NCBI GenBank assembly: GCA_031291415.1
Contig: JARLJB010000314.1
Coordinates: 1 to 64,000 of the forward strand
Direction: 5' to 3'
Source of the DNA: Telmatospirillum sp.
GTDB taxonomy: Bacteria > Pseudomonadota > Alphaproteobacteria > Rhodospirillales > Magnetospirillaceae
Length of the DNA stretch: 64,000 nt
The notes under the pieces were generated by a model. That model was not told the DNA's origin. It did not search any database and saw only the letters and a program-made list of their open reading frames with translations. Below are positions 8,013 through 16,276 of the stretch, one piece after another. Within the stretch, counting starts at the first letter, position 1; each line of letters opens with the position of its first letter. Made by a program: the position numbers and the translations under genes.

Positions 8013-8939
8013 TTAGTCGACAAGCGTGATCGAACCCGCCGCCGGTTCGGCGGTCAACAGGGCGAGGGCGTTGCGAATCTTGGCGCGCTCAGGGGCGCCG
8101 AGGTCGAGTAACGGCGCCCGGACATGACCGCCCGCCCAGCCGCGCAAGGCCATCGCCGCCTTGGTGCTTTGAGGTTGGCCAAAAGCACGGGCGCAGGCGC
8201 GCAACGGATACCAGGCGCGGTGCAGTCTGCCGGCCAGGGCGGCGTCGCCGGAACGGAGCGCCCGGTAGACGGCGAGAACCAGTTCGGGGATGGCACAGCT
8301 GTTGGTCGAGCTGACGCCGTCGAAACCGGCGGCTATCGGCCCAAGCATGACAAGATCCGAGGCCGCCAGCACCCTGATCCGGCCAAGAACCGTTCCCGCC
8401 AGAATGTCGACGGTCGTCGGCGACAGCTCGCCCTGCTTCAACGCCACCACGCCGTCGAGGCCGGCCAGGCGTTCGATCAGCGATGGCGCCAGGGTGATGC
8501 CGATGCCAGGCGCGTTGTAGATCATCAGGCCGGTCCGCGAGGAGGGCGCGATGGCGCGGAAAAAGTCGACGATCTGGTCGTCGGTGATTTCCGAAACATA
8601 AGGCGCCGTGACCATCGGCACGCCGCCCAATTCGGAAGCCAGCGCCGTCAGTTCCCGCACCACGCGGGGATCAGAGTGCGCGGTGCACAGCAGAACCGGC
8701 ATGGCGTCGCCGACCACCGCCATGACCGCGCGGAACAGGATCGCCCGCTCGGCGGTGTTCATCGTCGGAAACTCGCCATAGGTGCCGCCGATCAGCAGGC
8801 CGCTGTAGCCAAGATCGCGGACGCGGACGATGGCGCTTTCCAACGCTTTGACATCAAGCTCGCCGGTTTCGGTGAATGGCGTCACCGTAATGTTGAACAG
8901 CCCGGTCAGCCGTTCAAAAGACTCTTCTCTGGACTTCAT
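8013..8939 (-). CDS. DapA-family (DHDPS/NAL) aldolase or hydratase, paralogue 1
   Basis: A 308-residue class I aldolase-fold protein. It has ITVTPFTETGELD, GGTYGEFPTMNTAER (phosphate/carboxylate loop), MIYNAPG with the catalytic tyrosine, and VVALKQGE with the Schiff-base lysine. The loop differs from the GTTGE of true dihydrodipicolinate synthase, and the genomic setting is catabolic, so this is probably a pyruvate-dependent aldolase or dehydratase of unknown substrate. The start at 8939 has AAAGGAAAG upstream; the longer frame to 9023 would overlap the preceding gene. It lies 31 bases after paralogue 2. Confidence 0.85.
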   Translation of the reverse strand: MKSREESFERLTGLFNITVTPFTETGELDVKALESAIVRVRDLGYSGLLIGGTYGEFPTMNTAERAILFRAVMAVVGDAMPVLLCTAHSDPRVVRELTALASELGGVPMVTAPYVSEITDDQIVDFFRAIAPSSRTGLMIYNAPGIGITLAPSLIERLAGLDGVVALKQGELSPTTVDILAGTVLGRIRVLAASDLVMLGPIAAGFDGVSSTNSCAIPELVLAVYRALRSGDAALAGRLHRAWYPLRACARAFGQPQSTKAAMALRGWAGGHVRAPLLDLGAPERAKIRNALALLTAEPAAGSITLVD

Positions 8940-8970
8940 AGCGGTCTTTCCTTTCGGGAATTGCGATCTG

Positions 8971-9903
8971 TTAGGCACGTAGCCGGGCGTCGAGCCGATG
9001 CAGCAGGATGTCGAGTTCGGCATGGTCGTCGCGGTCGAGACGCGCGCCGGGGGCGCGGGTCGCAGCGCAGGCGATGGCCCCCCGGCGGCGCAGGATCTCT
9101 TTGCGGATCGCCAGACCGATGCCGGGTTGGTATTCGTGTCGGACTAGGGGCAGATACGTGTCGAAGACATTCTCGGCACCGTCGAAATCGCCGGCGGTGG
9201 CGCGGTTGAAGGTCTCGACCAGCATTTCGGGAAAGGCGAATCCGGTCATCGCCCCGTCGACACCACGCCGCAATTCCTGTGGAAAATAAAGCCCGCCATT
9301 GCCGACCAGAATGCTGATGCGCCGGCGCCCGTCGCGCTCCGCCTGCTGACGGAGCTGCGTGACCTTCCTGAGGCCGGGGAAGTCCTCGTGTTTCAGCATC
9401 ACCAGTTGCGGGAAATTGTCGACCAGACGGTTGAGCGTCGCCACCGACGAAAAGACCGTGGTGTTTTGCGGATAATCTTGGAAGCAGACGGGAATCTTGG
9501 GGCCCAGCAGCGTGAACACCTGGGAAAAATAGGCAAAAATCTGGTCTTCGGTCTTCAATCCGGCGGCCGGCGCCACCATGACGCCGGCGGCGCCCAGGTC
9601 CATCGCCTGGTGGGCCAGTTTGGCCAGGTTGCCGATACCGGGATTGCTGACGCCGGCGACGACCGGCACGCGATTTTTCACACGGGCCAGGACGCGTCCC
9701 AGGAACAGGATCGATTCCTCGTGGGTGAGCTTGGGCGCCTCACCCATCATGCCAAGAACCGTGATGCCGTGAACAGATCTCTCCAGATAGAAATCGATCA
9801 GCCGGTCGGTGCTCTCAAGGTCAAGCGACCCGTCATCGGTGAATGGCGTCGCCGAGATGACGAAGACACCTTTGGCTGTTTCATCCAGTGTTTGCGATGT
9901 CAT
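8971..9903 (-). CDS. DapA-family (DHDPS/NAL) aldolase or hydratase, paralogue 2
   Basis: A 310-residue DapA-fold protein, clearly different from the neighbouring paralogue. It has VISATPFTDDGSLD, LGMMGEAPKLTHEE in place of GTTGE, CFQDYPQNT around the catalytic tyrosine and LVMLKHEDFPG with the Schiff-base lysine. The QDYP version of the tyrosine motif marks a catabolic subfamily with no firmly known substrate. The C-terminal 40 residues are Arg/Ala-rich. The start at 9903 follows GGAAAAG. Two consecutive DapA paralogues suggest two successive steps on one carbon skeleton, or two stereoisomers; this is inference. Confidence 0.85.
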   Translation of the reverse strand: MTSQTLDETAKGVFVISATPFTDDGSLDLESTDRLIDFYLERSVHGITVLGMMGEAPKLTHEESILFLGRVLARVKNRVPVVAGVSNPGIGNLAKLAHQAMDLGAAGVMVAPAAGLKTEDQIFAYFSQVFTLLGPKIPVCFQDYPQNTTVFSSVATLNRLVDNFPQLVMLKHEDFPGLRKVTQLRQQAERDGRRRISILVGNGGLYFPQELRRGVDGAMTGFAFPEMLVETFNRATAGDFDGAENVFDTYLPLVRHEYQPGIGLAIRKEILRRRGAIACAATRAPGARLDRDDHAELDILLHRLDARLRA

Positions 9904-9929
9904 GTCTTTTCCAGTCAGGGCGTTCGAGG

Positions 9930-10598
9930 TCAAAACTCACCCAGCTTGCGCAGGATGCTCAGTTTCACATTGGTCAGATGAGTGGTCATGGCGGCCCGGG
10001 CGGCTTGTTCGTCGCCGCTTTCGATGGCGTCGAGGATGGCCAGATGCTCCTGGCAGCCGGGGCTGAAACGGTCGGGCATGCGTTTGGTATTGAAAATACG
10101 GGTCCGCCGCCGGAGATCGCGAACCAGCGTGACCAGCATGCTGTTGCCGGACGCCCGGCAGATGATCTCGTGCAGTTGATCGTCGATGCTCCAGTGATCG
10201 GCGCTGCTTGGCACCTCTGCCCGCATCAGGGCGTGGATCGCGTCCCTGAGCGCGTCGATATCGGCGGCGTCGATCTTGCCGGCGGCGATCCCCGCCGCCT
10301 CGGTTTCCAGCGTCCGCCGCAGATGCAGGATTTCGATGTATTCACGAACGGGAATCTCGCGGACGGTGAGCAAACGCCCGGCTTGCCTGGTGACCAGTCC
10401 CTCGCGCTCCAGCCGGCCGAGCGCCTCTCGAACCGGGGTCCGCGAGAATTGCAGAAGATCGGCCAGCCGGCGTTCCTGTAGCGGCGCGTCGACGCCGAGA
10501 CGGCCGGTCAGAATCATGTCGAGAAGCTGTTCATAGGCTTTCTCGGCCAATAGCTTCTCGCGACCGCCGTCGTTTAAATCAACCTCTGCGCAGGACAT
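9930..10598 (-). CDS. GntR-family transcriptional regulator, FCD subfamily
   Basis: A 222-residue regulator with an N-terminal winged helix (KAYEQLLDMILTGRL, then LQERRLADLLQFSRTPVREALGRLEREGLV) and a C-terminal all-helical FCD ligand domain. In the latter, residues around LHEIICRASGN and the CQEHLAILDAIESGD block supply metal or carboxylate-ligand contacts. FCD regulators usually repress catabolic genes until an organic acid binds. The start at 10598 overlaps the end of the deacylase gene by 20 bases, so it is in the operon it probably controls. FCD proteins often bind NNGTATACNN dyads; two GGTATACC sites lie in the pxpB-pxpA intergenic region. Confidence 0.88.
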   Translation of the reverse strand: MSCAEVDLNDGGREKLLAEKAYEQLLDMILTGRLGVDAPLQERRLADLLQFSRTPVREALGRLEREGLVTRQAGRLLTVREIPVREYIEILHLRRTLETEAAGIAAGKIDAADIDALRDAIHALMRAEVPSSADHWSIDDQLHEIICRASGNSMLVTLVRDLRRRTRIFNTKRMPDRFSPGCQEHLAILDAIESGDEQAARAAMTTHLTNVKLSILRKLGEF

Positions 10599-12051
10599 GG
10601 CCGGGCCTTGCTCCTGTTGTCTTGCCTTGTTGCCAGACCGGAGTGCCATCGACCAGGACGAGGTCGATGCCGTCGGCCGGGACCGTGGGGTCTTCGTAGG
10701 TCGAGCGATCGATGACGCGAAGGGGATCGAACATCACCATGTCGGCGACGTAACCGGGACGAATCGCGCCCCGTTCGGACAGGCCAAAGCGGCCGGCCGG
10801 CAATCCGGTCATGCGGTGGACCGCTTCCTCAAGCGAGAGAAGCCCGAGGTCGCGCGCATAGTGGCCGAGAACGCGGGGAAAGGTTCCCCACAGCCGGGGG
10901 TGGGGATGGCTGTCGTGCGGCAGACCATCCGATCCGATCATCGTATGGGGATTGTGCAGGATTCTCTGAACGTCGCCTTCATCGAGCATGAAATAAATGG
11001 CGCCGGCCGGCAGCAGGCGTTTGGCGGCTTCGACTGGCGGACAATGCCAGTCGGCGGCGATGTCGGCGATGTCGCGGCCGGTTTGTTCGGGGAAGGGCAC
11101 CGACCAGGTCACCAGCACCCGCATCCGTCCGTCGCAGCGTCCGGGATCGAGGACGGTCGAGCCGGCGGTGTAGGGGTAGAGGTCGAGAGAGACGTCCTGT
11201 TCGGTCATCGCCTGCTCGATCCTGGCCAGCGTCTGCACCGACCGGCCGAAATTGGCAGGGCCGATCACCTTGTGATGCGAGATGAGAACCGGCACGCCGG
11301 TTTCACGGCCAATCCGGAAGGTCTCGACCAGCGACTTTTCGACGTCGTCGGCCTCGTTGCGCATATGCGTGACATAAAGGCCGCGATTGTTGGCCAGCCG
11401 CCGGGTCAGAGCGATCACTTCCTCGGTCGAGGCGGCGTGGCCGGCCGGGTAATGCAGACCGGTGCTCAGGCCCGCCGCTCCGGCATCCAACGACTGTTCC
11501 AGCCGTTCGCCCATGAGGGCGATTTCATCCTCGGTGGCGCTGCGGTCGAGGTCGTCCATGGCGCCGACCCGCAACGTCATATGGCCGACCAGACAGACGG
11601 CGTTGACGGCAGCCGGCTTTGCCTCCAGGCGGTCGAGATAGTCGCCGAAGCTGTCATAGACGAACCATGTCTCGTCACCCAGAAGATCGAGCGGTGCCGG
11701 CGGCCGGCCATGGCAAGTCAAGGGGGCGAGGCTGAAGCCGCAATTGCCGACGACGACCGTGGTCACCCCCTGGCTGACCTTTGGTGCCATGTCGGGACCG
11801 CTCAGCATCGCCCGGTCGTCGTGGGTATGGACGTCGATGAAACCGGGGGCGATGACGCGATTGCCGGCGTCGATGTCCCATTCGGCGCGGGTCGCGGCAA
11901 GATCGCCGACCGCGACGATCTTGCCGCCATCGACCGCGACATCGGCGCGAATACCGGGGGTGCCGCTGCCGTCGATGACGGTGCCGTGGCGGAAAACGAT
12001 GTCGCAATGGGCCGGCGGGGCGGCAGCCGGATCCGAGGTCACCAGGGACAT
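10579..12051 (-). CDS. N-acyl-D-amino-acid deacylase (D-aminoacylase) family amidohydrolase
   Basis: A 490-residue amidohydrolase-superfamily enzyme. The N-terminal metal motif is PGFIDVHTHDD, then a conserved cysteine in VVGNCGFS, GLSTGLHYPAG, YVTHMRNEAD and ISHHKVIG with metal-binding histidines, and MIGSDGLPHD with the catalytic aspartate. This set is typical of D-aminoacylases, which hydrolyse N-acyl-D-amino acids. The start at 12051 has GGAG nine bases upstream; an ATG at 12069 overlapping pxpC is an alternative. It lies between pxpC and the GntR gene. A role in opening an N-acyl or lactam compound together with the 5-oxoprolinase is inferred. Confidence 0.86.
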   Translation of the reverse strand: MSLVTSDPAAAPPAHCDIVFRHGTVIDGSGTPGIRADVAVDGGKIVAVGDLAATRAEWDIDAGNRVIAPGFIDVHTHDDRAMLSGPDMAPKVSQGVTTVVVGNCGFSLAPLTCHGRPPAPLDLLGDETWFVYDSFGDYLDRLEAKPAAVNAVCLVGHMTLRVGAMDDLDRSATEDEIALMGERLEQSLDAGAAGLSTGLHYPAGHAASTEEVIALTRRLANNRGLYVTHMRNEADDVEKSLVETFRIGRETGVPVLISHHKVIGPANFGRSVQTLARIEQAMTEQDVSLDLYPYTAGSTVLDPGRCDGRMRVLVTWSVPFPEQTGRDIADIAADWHCPPVEAAKRLLPAGAIYFMLDEGDVQRILHNPHTMIGSDGLPHDSHPHPRLWGTFPRVLGHYARDLGLLSLEEAVHRMTGLPAGRFGLSERGAIRPGYVADMVMFDPLRVIDRSTYEDPTVPADGIDLVLVDGTPVWQQGKTTGARPGHVLRRG

Positions 12052-12055
12052 TCCA

Positions 12056-13096
12056 TCATTCTCCATCATAATCTCCATCGCCAGCGGCGCCGGCGGCGAC
12101 CCCGCTGATCGGATTGACGCCAAGCGGGACGGCATCGCCCGGACGGTTGGCGGGCAGGGGGGCGATCTTGTCGCAAAGACGGTTGAAGGCGTTTCGCGCC
12201 TGATCGGCGATCGCCGCAGCCTGGTCGAGAGACACGGCGATGAAGCGGACCTCCTGCCCTGGCCGGAATTGCGCCAGCCGTGGCAGATCGGCGGAAATCA
12301 CCGTGGCGATCTTCGGATAGCCGCCGGTCGACTGGCGATCGGCCAGCAGCAGAATTGGCCGGCCGTTTCCGGCGATCTGAACGCTGCCCGGAGCGATGCC
12401 GTCCGAGACGATGTTGTAATCGCCGAGGGGGGCGATCGGCGGGCCGTCCAGCCGATATCCCATGCGATCCGACCGTGGATTCACCTGATAGGTGTTGGTG
12501 AGGAACTGGCCGGCCGCCCGGTCCGAAAAATGATCTTGCTGCGGGCCGAAGATGACGCGGATCGGCCGGTCGTCCGGCATCAGGGAGCGGGAGGGCAGCA
12601 TGCAAGGCGATCCCGACGGCGCCGGGGCGCGCAAGTTCAACAGTTGTCCGGCGCGCAAGGTCTGGCCGTCGATGCCACCCAGGCGCGAGCGCGTATGGGT
12701 CGAGCGGCTGCCCAATACCAACGGCACATCGAAGCCGCCTGCCACCGCCAGATAGCCGCGAACCCAGCGCGGCGAACCGCCGATGGTCACCAGGGCTCCC
12801 CGTTCGAGGTCATGGGCCCGGCAGGTTGCGGCGGGTTTGCCGTCGATGCTCAAATCGAAATCACCGATGACGGCGATGCGGCAGCGCTCCGCCGCCACCT
12901 CGTAACGACCGCCGACCAGGGTGAATTCGATGCCGGCTTCCGCCTCGTCATTGCCGACCAGACGGTTGGCCAGACGCAACGCCCGGCCATCCATGGCGCC
13001 GGACACCGGCACGCCGAATCGCTGATAGCCATGCCGGCCGAGATCCTGGATCGTCGCGAACGGGCCGGGGTCGCCAATGATCAGCGCGTCGATCAC
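12056..13096 (-). CDS. pxpC: 5-oxoprolinase subunit C / biotin-dependent carboxyltransferase-like
   Basis: A 346-residue KipA/PxpC-family protein (allophanate hydrolase subunit 2 domain). Diagnostic blocks are GPFATIQDLGRHGYQRFGVPVSGAMD at the start, then GYLAVAGGFDVPLVLGSRST, DRMGYRLDG, GSVQIAGNGRPILLLADRQSTGGYPK and an REAQARNAF-like end. PxpC works with PxpB and PxpA in ATP-dependent cleavage of 5-oxoproline to glutamate. It overlaps pxpB by 4 bases, indicating translational coupling. Confidence 0.92.
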   Translation of the reverse strand: MIDALIIGDPGPFATIQDLGRHGYQRFGVPVSGAMDGRALRLANRLVGNDEAEAGIEFTLVGGRYEVAAERCRIAVIGDFDLSIDGKPAATCRAHDLERGALVTIGGSPRWVRGYLAVAGGFDVPLVLGSRSTHTRSRLGGIDGQTLRAGQLLNLRAPAPSGSPCMLPSRSLMPDDRPIRVIFGPQQDHFSDRAAGQFLTNTYQVNPRSDRMGYRLDGPPIAPLGDYNIVSDGIAPGSVQIAGNGRPILLLADRQSTGGYPKIATVISADLPRLAQFRPGQEVRFIAVSLDQAAAIADQARNAFNRLCDKIAPLPANRPGDAVPLGVNPISGVAAGAAGDGDYDGE

Positions 13097-13845
13097 CGCG
13101 TCACCTCGAATTCCGCGACGATTTCACCGCTGGCGGCCAAGGTGTCGAGCCGCTCGAACTCCGCCGCTCCGACAGGAACGAAGCGGACAAGGTCGCCGAC
13201 ATCAAGCAGAAACGGCCTGTCGCGGCGAAGATCGAAGGTCCGGACCGGCGTGCGGCCCAGCATGTGCCAACCACTGGGCAGTTCGAGCGATGAGACGGCG
13301 GCCTGTTCGCCGCCCAGCGAGACGCTGCCGGCCGGGGTGGTCAGGCGGGGGTCGGCGCGGCGCGGCGTCCGTAGCGCCGCTGGAAGACCGCCGAGATAGC
13401 TGAAGCCGGGGGCAAACCCGATCATGTAGACGCGGTATAGGGCGCCCGAATGCAAGGCGATGACGTCGCCGGTGGTGAGGTCATGGCTCTTGGCGATGAA
13501 GTCGAGGTCCATGCCATAGGCGCCGCCATAGGTCACCGGGATCTGCCAGCGGCGGATGTCCTTCTGGTCGTCGGGATGATCGGGCACCAGGGCGCGCAGG
13601 CGGTCGGTCAAGGCGCCGGCGCCGATGACCTGCGGCTCGTACAGAACGAGGAGCGATCGATAGGACGGAATGGTCTCGATCACGCCGGGAATGTCCGCCT
13701 GGCGAACCTGTCGGTCGAAGGTCACCACCAGCCGGTTGAGATGCTCGTCGATCACGTCGCCGAACTCGACCGTGAGTCCGGTATCGCCCGCCGGGAGGAA
13801 ACGGCAAACTGGTTGCGGCGCGGCTGTGGCGGAGCGAATGGTCAT
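13093..13845 (-). CDS. pxpB: 5-oxoprolinase subunit B (KipI/allophanate hydrolase subunit 1 family)
   Basis: A 250-residue KipI/PxpB-family protein. Hallmarks are RFLPAGDTGLTVEFGDVID at the N-terminus, IPVTYGG, YMIGFAPGFSYLGGLP and TPRRADPRLTTPAGSVSLGG. PxpB pairs with PxpC in the 5-oxoprolinase complex. It is the first gene of the leftward operon pxpB-pxpC-deacylase-gntR-DapA2-DapA1-SDR. The start codon lies one base from a block of five 24-bp tandem repeats, so the ribosome-binding region is itself repeat sequence; the best Shine-Dalgarno candidates (GAGG, GGGAAA) come from the last repeat unit. Confidence 0.92.
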   Translation of the reverse strand: MTIRSATAAPQPVCRFLPAGDTGLTVEFGDVIDEHLNRLVVTFDRQVRQADIPGVIETIPSYRSLLVLYEPQVIGAGALTDRLRALVPDHPDDQKDIRRWQIPVTYGGAYGMDLDFIAKSHDLTTGDVIALHSGALYRVYMIGFAPGFSYLGGLPAALRTPRRADPRLTTPAGSVSLGGEQAAVSSLELPSGWHMLGRTPVRTFDLRRDRPFLLDVGDLVRFVPVGAAEFERLDTLAASGEIVAEFEVTR

Positions 13846-13846
13846 T

Positions 13847-13966
13847 TTCCCAAGCAGCCTCGCTGCGGCATTCCCAAGCAGCCTCGCTGCGGCATTCCCA
13901 AGCAGCCTCGCTGCGGCATTCCCAAGCAGCCTCGCTGCGGCATTCCCAGGCAGCCTCGCTGCGGCA
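13847..13966. repeat. Five tandem 24-bp repeats abutting the pxpB start codon
   Basis: Five consecutive copies of a 24-bp unit (13847-13870, 13871-13894, 13895-13918, 13919-13942, 13943-13966). The first four are identical and the fifth differs by one base. On the transcribed (minus) strand each unit carries GCAGC-GAG-GCTGC, a 5-bp stem with 3-base loop, and ends in GGGAA before an ATG or AATG. They form the leader or ribosome-binding region of pxpB. Because 24 is a multiple of three, the block is open in several frames (an MPQRGCLG-type peptide repeat), but those frames are probably incidental. Confidence 0.95.
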
Positions 13967-14029
13967 AAAGTCGGGTAGGGACGGGCGCAAACGTGACATC
14001 CATTGGATAATCGGCCTTGGTTCGATAAT

Positions 14030-14037
14030 GGTATACC
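14030..14037. promoter_or_regulatory. GGTATACC palindrome, candidate GntR/FCD operator (pxpB side)
   Basis: A TGGTATACC palindrome in the divergent pxpB-pxpA control region. It matches the GTATAC core common in FCD-type GntR operators and is repeated at 14296-14303. I saw no other GGTATACC copy near these genes. Confidence 0.45.
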
Positions 14038-14103
14038 GACGCTACTCCAAATTTGCGCAAAACGTCAAGAAAGCGGAAATTCATGAGAGTTTTGGCGCGA
14101 TTC

Positions 14104-14120
14104 TGGTGATTCTGGCACCA
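14104..14120. promoter_or_regulatory. TGGTG-N7-CACCA dyad, possible enhancer for the sigma-54 promoter
   Basis: TGGTGATTCTGGCACCA is a 5-bp inverted repeat with 7-base spacer, about 135 bases upstream of the -24 element. The distance suits an activator site of a sigma-54 promoter, but the half-site order differs from the NtrC consensus, so the activator is unknown. Confidence 0.3.
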
Positions 14121-14254
14121 AAAAAATGGAAAGAGTCGACGGTGTTGCACAAAAAAATATCACAAAAGTTATAGCGGCCCAATATATAGGCATATAAATC
14201 TTGTCGGGCTGACCAGCAATTACATAACTAATTGAAATTTAACAATAAAATTTT

Positions 14255-14270
14255 TTGGCACATGTATTGC
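14255..14270 (+). promoter_or_regulatory. Sigma-54 (-24/-12) promoter of pxpA and the transporter
   Basis: TTGGCACATGTATTGC matches the RpoN consensus TGGCAC-N5-TTGC exactly, with GG at 14257-14258 and GC at 14269-14270 (12-base register). The predicted transcription start is near 14282, about 70 bases before the pxpA ATG. The second GGTATACC palindrome falls just downstream of this start. RpoN dependence suggests nitrogen control or control by a dedicated activator. Confidence 0.7.
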
Positions 14271-14295
14271 GTGGACGATTTAACCGCCAGTTTTC

Positions 14296-14303
14296 GGTAT
14301 ACC
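14296..14303. promoter_or_regulatory. GGTATACC palindrome, candidate GntR/FCD operator (pxpA side)
   Basis: A second GGTATACC copy, in CGGTATACCAG, located about 15-20 bases downstream of the predicted sigma-54 transcription start and before the pxpA start. The position suits repression of pxpA and the transporter genes. Confidence 0.45.
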
Positions 14304-14350
14304 AGTGACATGCCACGCGAAATCGGGCGAACAGAACATGGAGAAGACCA

Positions 14351-15136
14351 ATGGTGAGCGTTCGATCGGTCGATCTGAACTCCGACATGGGAGAAGGTTT
14401 CGGCGTCTACGAGATCGGCGATGACAGGGCGATGCTGGGAATCGTCACATCGGCCAATATCGCCTGCGGTTTTCATGCCGGCGATCCCCTGGTCATGCAC
14501 AAGACGATGGCATTGGCCCGCGACAAGGGCGTCGATATCGGCGCTCATCCCGGTTTTCTCGACCTTTGGGGGTTCGGCCGTCGCCCGATCTTCGGCGACA
14601 GCCCGGCCGATATCGAAAAGATGCTGATCTATCAACTGGGGGCCGCGCAAGCCATGGCGGCCAGCCTGGGAGCCCGCGTCACCCATATCAAAACGCATGG
14701 CTCGCTTGGCAATATGGCGGCGCGCGACGCCGATCTGTCGCAGGCGATCGTCCGGGCGACCTTGGCCGTCGACCGCGATCTGATTTTCGTGACGGCGCCG
14801 TTCAACGAGACCGATACGGCGGCAAGGCGCGCCAATCTGCGCGTCGCCAGCGAGATCTTTGCCGACCGCGCCTATGACGACACCGGCTATCTGATGGCGC
14901 GCAAGCTGCCGGGCGCCGTGCTGCACGACGCTTCGTTCGCCGCGGAGCGTCTGGCCCGCATGATCGACGCCGGGGCCATCATCAGCGAAAGCGGCCGGAA
15001 ATTCCCAACCGCCATCGATACGATCTGCGTGCATGGAGACAACCCCGCGGCTGTCGCCATGGCCGGAAAAGTCCGTGAAACCTTGGCGCAACTAGGTTTC
15101 GACATCGTACCGATGTCGAAACTCGGCCGCTTTTGA
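14351..15136 (+). CDS. pxpA: 5-oxoprolinase subunit A (LamB/YcsF family)
   Basis: A 261-residue YcsF/PxpA protein with the family signature VDLNSDMGEGFG, SANIACGFHAGDP and GAHPGFLDLWGFGRR. The later THIKTHGSLGNMA block is usually HVKPHGALYN, so it deviates at two positions. The end, DTICVHGDNPAAVAMA, is typical. PxpA with PxpB and PxpC forms the bacterial ATP-dependent 5-oxoprolinase. It is divergent from pxpB and starts the rightward unit with the ABC transporter, behind the sigma-54 promoter. The altered block and the split from pxpBC leave room for a substrate other than 5-oxoproline. Confidence 0.92.
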   Translation: MVSVRSVDLNSDMGEGFGVYEIGDDRAMLGIVTSANIACGFHAGDPLVMHKTMALARDKGVDIGAHPGFLDLWGFGRRPIFGDSPADIEKMLIYQLGAAQAMAASLGARVTHIKTHGSLGNMAARDADLSQAIVRATLAVDRDLIFVTAPFNETDTAARRANLRVASEIFADRAYDDTGYLMARKLPGAVLHDASFAAERLARMIDAGAIISESGRKFPTAIDTICVHGDNPAAVAMAGKVRETLAQLGFDIVPMSKLGRF

Positions 15137-15231
15137 ACCGTCGTCAACGATCCGGCGTCCGGAAAATTCTCAAACGTCTCGCGTCACCTGCCGGAATTCT
15201 CAAGGCCGCCAAAACCTAAGGAAGATGTCTG

Positions 15232-16272
15232 ATGAGACCAGTATTGAAACTCGCTTTTGCCGCTCTCGGATTATGTTCGGTGGCGGTTCCCGTCCAGGCC
15301 GAGGATCTCAACTTTTCAAGCTGGGGCGGGTCGTACCAGGACGCCATCCGCAAGGCCTGGCTTGAGCCCTTCGGCAAATCCACTGGCGTCAAGATCGTCG
15401 AGGATACCAACCCGGAAGTCGCCAAGATCAAGGCGATGATCGACACCAACACGGTCGAGTGGGATGTCGTCACGGAAAATGGTGTTCGTTTGGCGCGCGG
15501 CATATCGCTTGGCCTGTTCGAGCCGGTCGGCAAGATGGTCGATGTCAGTCACGTCATCGCCGGAGCTCGCAACGACTATGGCGTGCCGTCCGAGATCTTC
15601 AGCACCAATCTGGCATTCTCGACCAAGGCTTTTCCCGACGGAAAGCCGCAGCCCAAGAGCTTTAAGGACTTTTGGGACGTCGAGAAATTCCCAGGCAAAC
15701 GGACCATGCAGGATGATCCGTCGGCGATGCTGGAGGCCGCCCTGCTGGCCGATGGCGTGCCCCTCGACAAAGTCTATTCCGTCTTGTCGACCAAGGAAGG
15801 CCTCGACCGCGCCTTCGCCATGGTCGCCAAGATCAAGCCCCACATCACGATCTTCTGGCACAACGGCGCCCAGCCAGTCCAATTGCTGGGCAGCGGCGAA
15901 GTGGTCATGGCCATCGGCTGGAACGGACGTTTCCAGTCCGGAATCGACGACGGTCTGCCGATCCGCATGTCCTGGGACCAGATCATCGCCAACATCGGCT
16001 ATTTCACCATCCCCAAGAAGGCGCCGCACAAGGACACCGCCCTCAAGTTCCTGTCCTACATGGTCGGTGGCGAGCCTCAGTCCCGGTTCAGCAACTACGT
16101 CGCCTATGGTCCGGTGACCGAGGACGCCTGGCCCTTCATCGATGACAAGCGCAAGGAACGTCTGCCCTCGACGCCTGAGCGCATCAAGAACGCCCTGTTC
16201 GTCGACTATGCCTGGTGGGGGCAGAACGCCGACAAACTGACCGAACGTTACACACAACTGCTGCAACAGTAA
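15232..16272 (+). CDS. ABC transporter substrate-binding protein, PotD-like
   Basis: A 346-residue periplasmic solute-binding protein. A signal peptide covers residues 1-23, with predicted cleavage after VQA. The mature start LNFSSWGGSYQDAIRKAW is typical of the polyamine/opine-type (PotD-like) family, followed by WDVVTENGVRLARG, FWDVEKFPGKR and YMVGGEPQSRFS. AAGGAAG lies 7 bases before the start. It lies 95 bases after pxpA and 4 bases before the permease gene. The ligand is not evident; context suggests a nitrogenous compound. Confidence 0.9.
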   Translation: MRPVLKLAFAALGLCSVAVPVQAEDLNFSSWGGSYQDAIRKAWLEPFGKSTGVKIVEDTNPEVAKIKAMIDTNTVEWDVVTENGVRLARGISLGLFEPVGKMVDVSHVIAGARNDYGVPSEIFSTNLAFSTKAFPDGKPQPKSFKDFWDVEKFPGKRTMQDDPSAMLEAALLADGVPLDKVYSVLSTKEGLDRAFAMVAKIKPHITIFWHNGAQPVQLLGSGEVVMAIGWNGRFQSGIDDGLPIRMSWDQIIANIGYFTIPKKAPHKDTALKFLSYMVGGEPQSRFSNYVAYGPVTEDAWPFIDDKRKERLPSTPERIKNALFVDYAWWGQNADKLTERYTQLLQQ

Positions 16273-16276
16273 CTCC

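Noticed and set aside
11744-13399. 551-codon and other long plus-strand frames opposite the deacylase and pxpC/pxpB
   Set aside because: High-GC codon structure opens opposite frames; the minus strand carries well-conserved enzyme motifs.
13847-13966. CRISPR array
   Set aside because: Repeats are directly adjacent without spacers and no cas genes are near.
14104-14120. NtrC binding site
   Set aside because: The dyad order is TGGTG...CACCA, not GCAC...GTGC, so it does not fit the NtrC consensus; kept only as a low-confidence enhancer candidate.
13842-14150. Frame encoding MPQRGCLG tandem peptide repeats
   Set aside because: The periodic peptide is produced by 24-bp repeats being a multiple of three; no ribosome site and no conservation evidence. 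Kept as DNA repeat.
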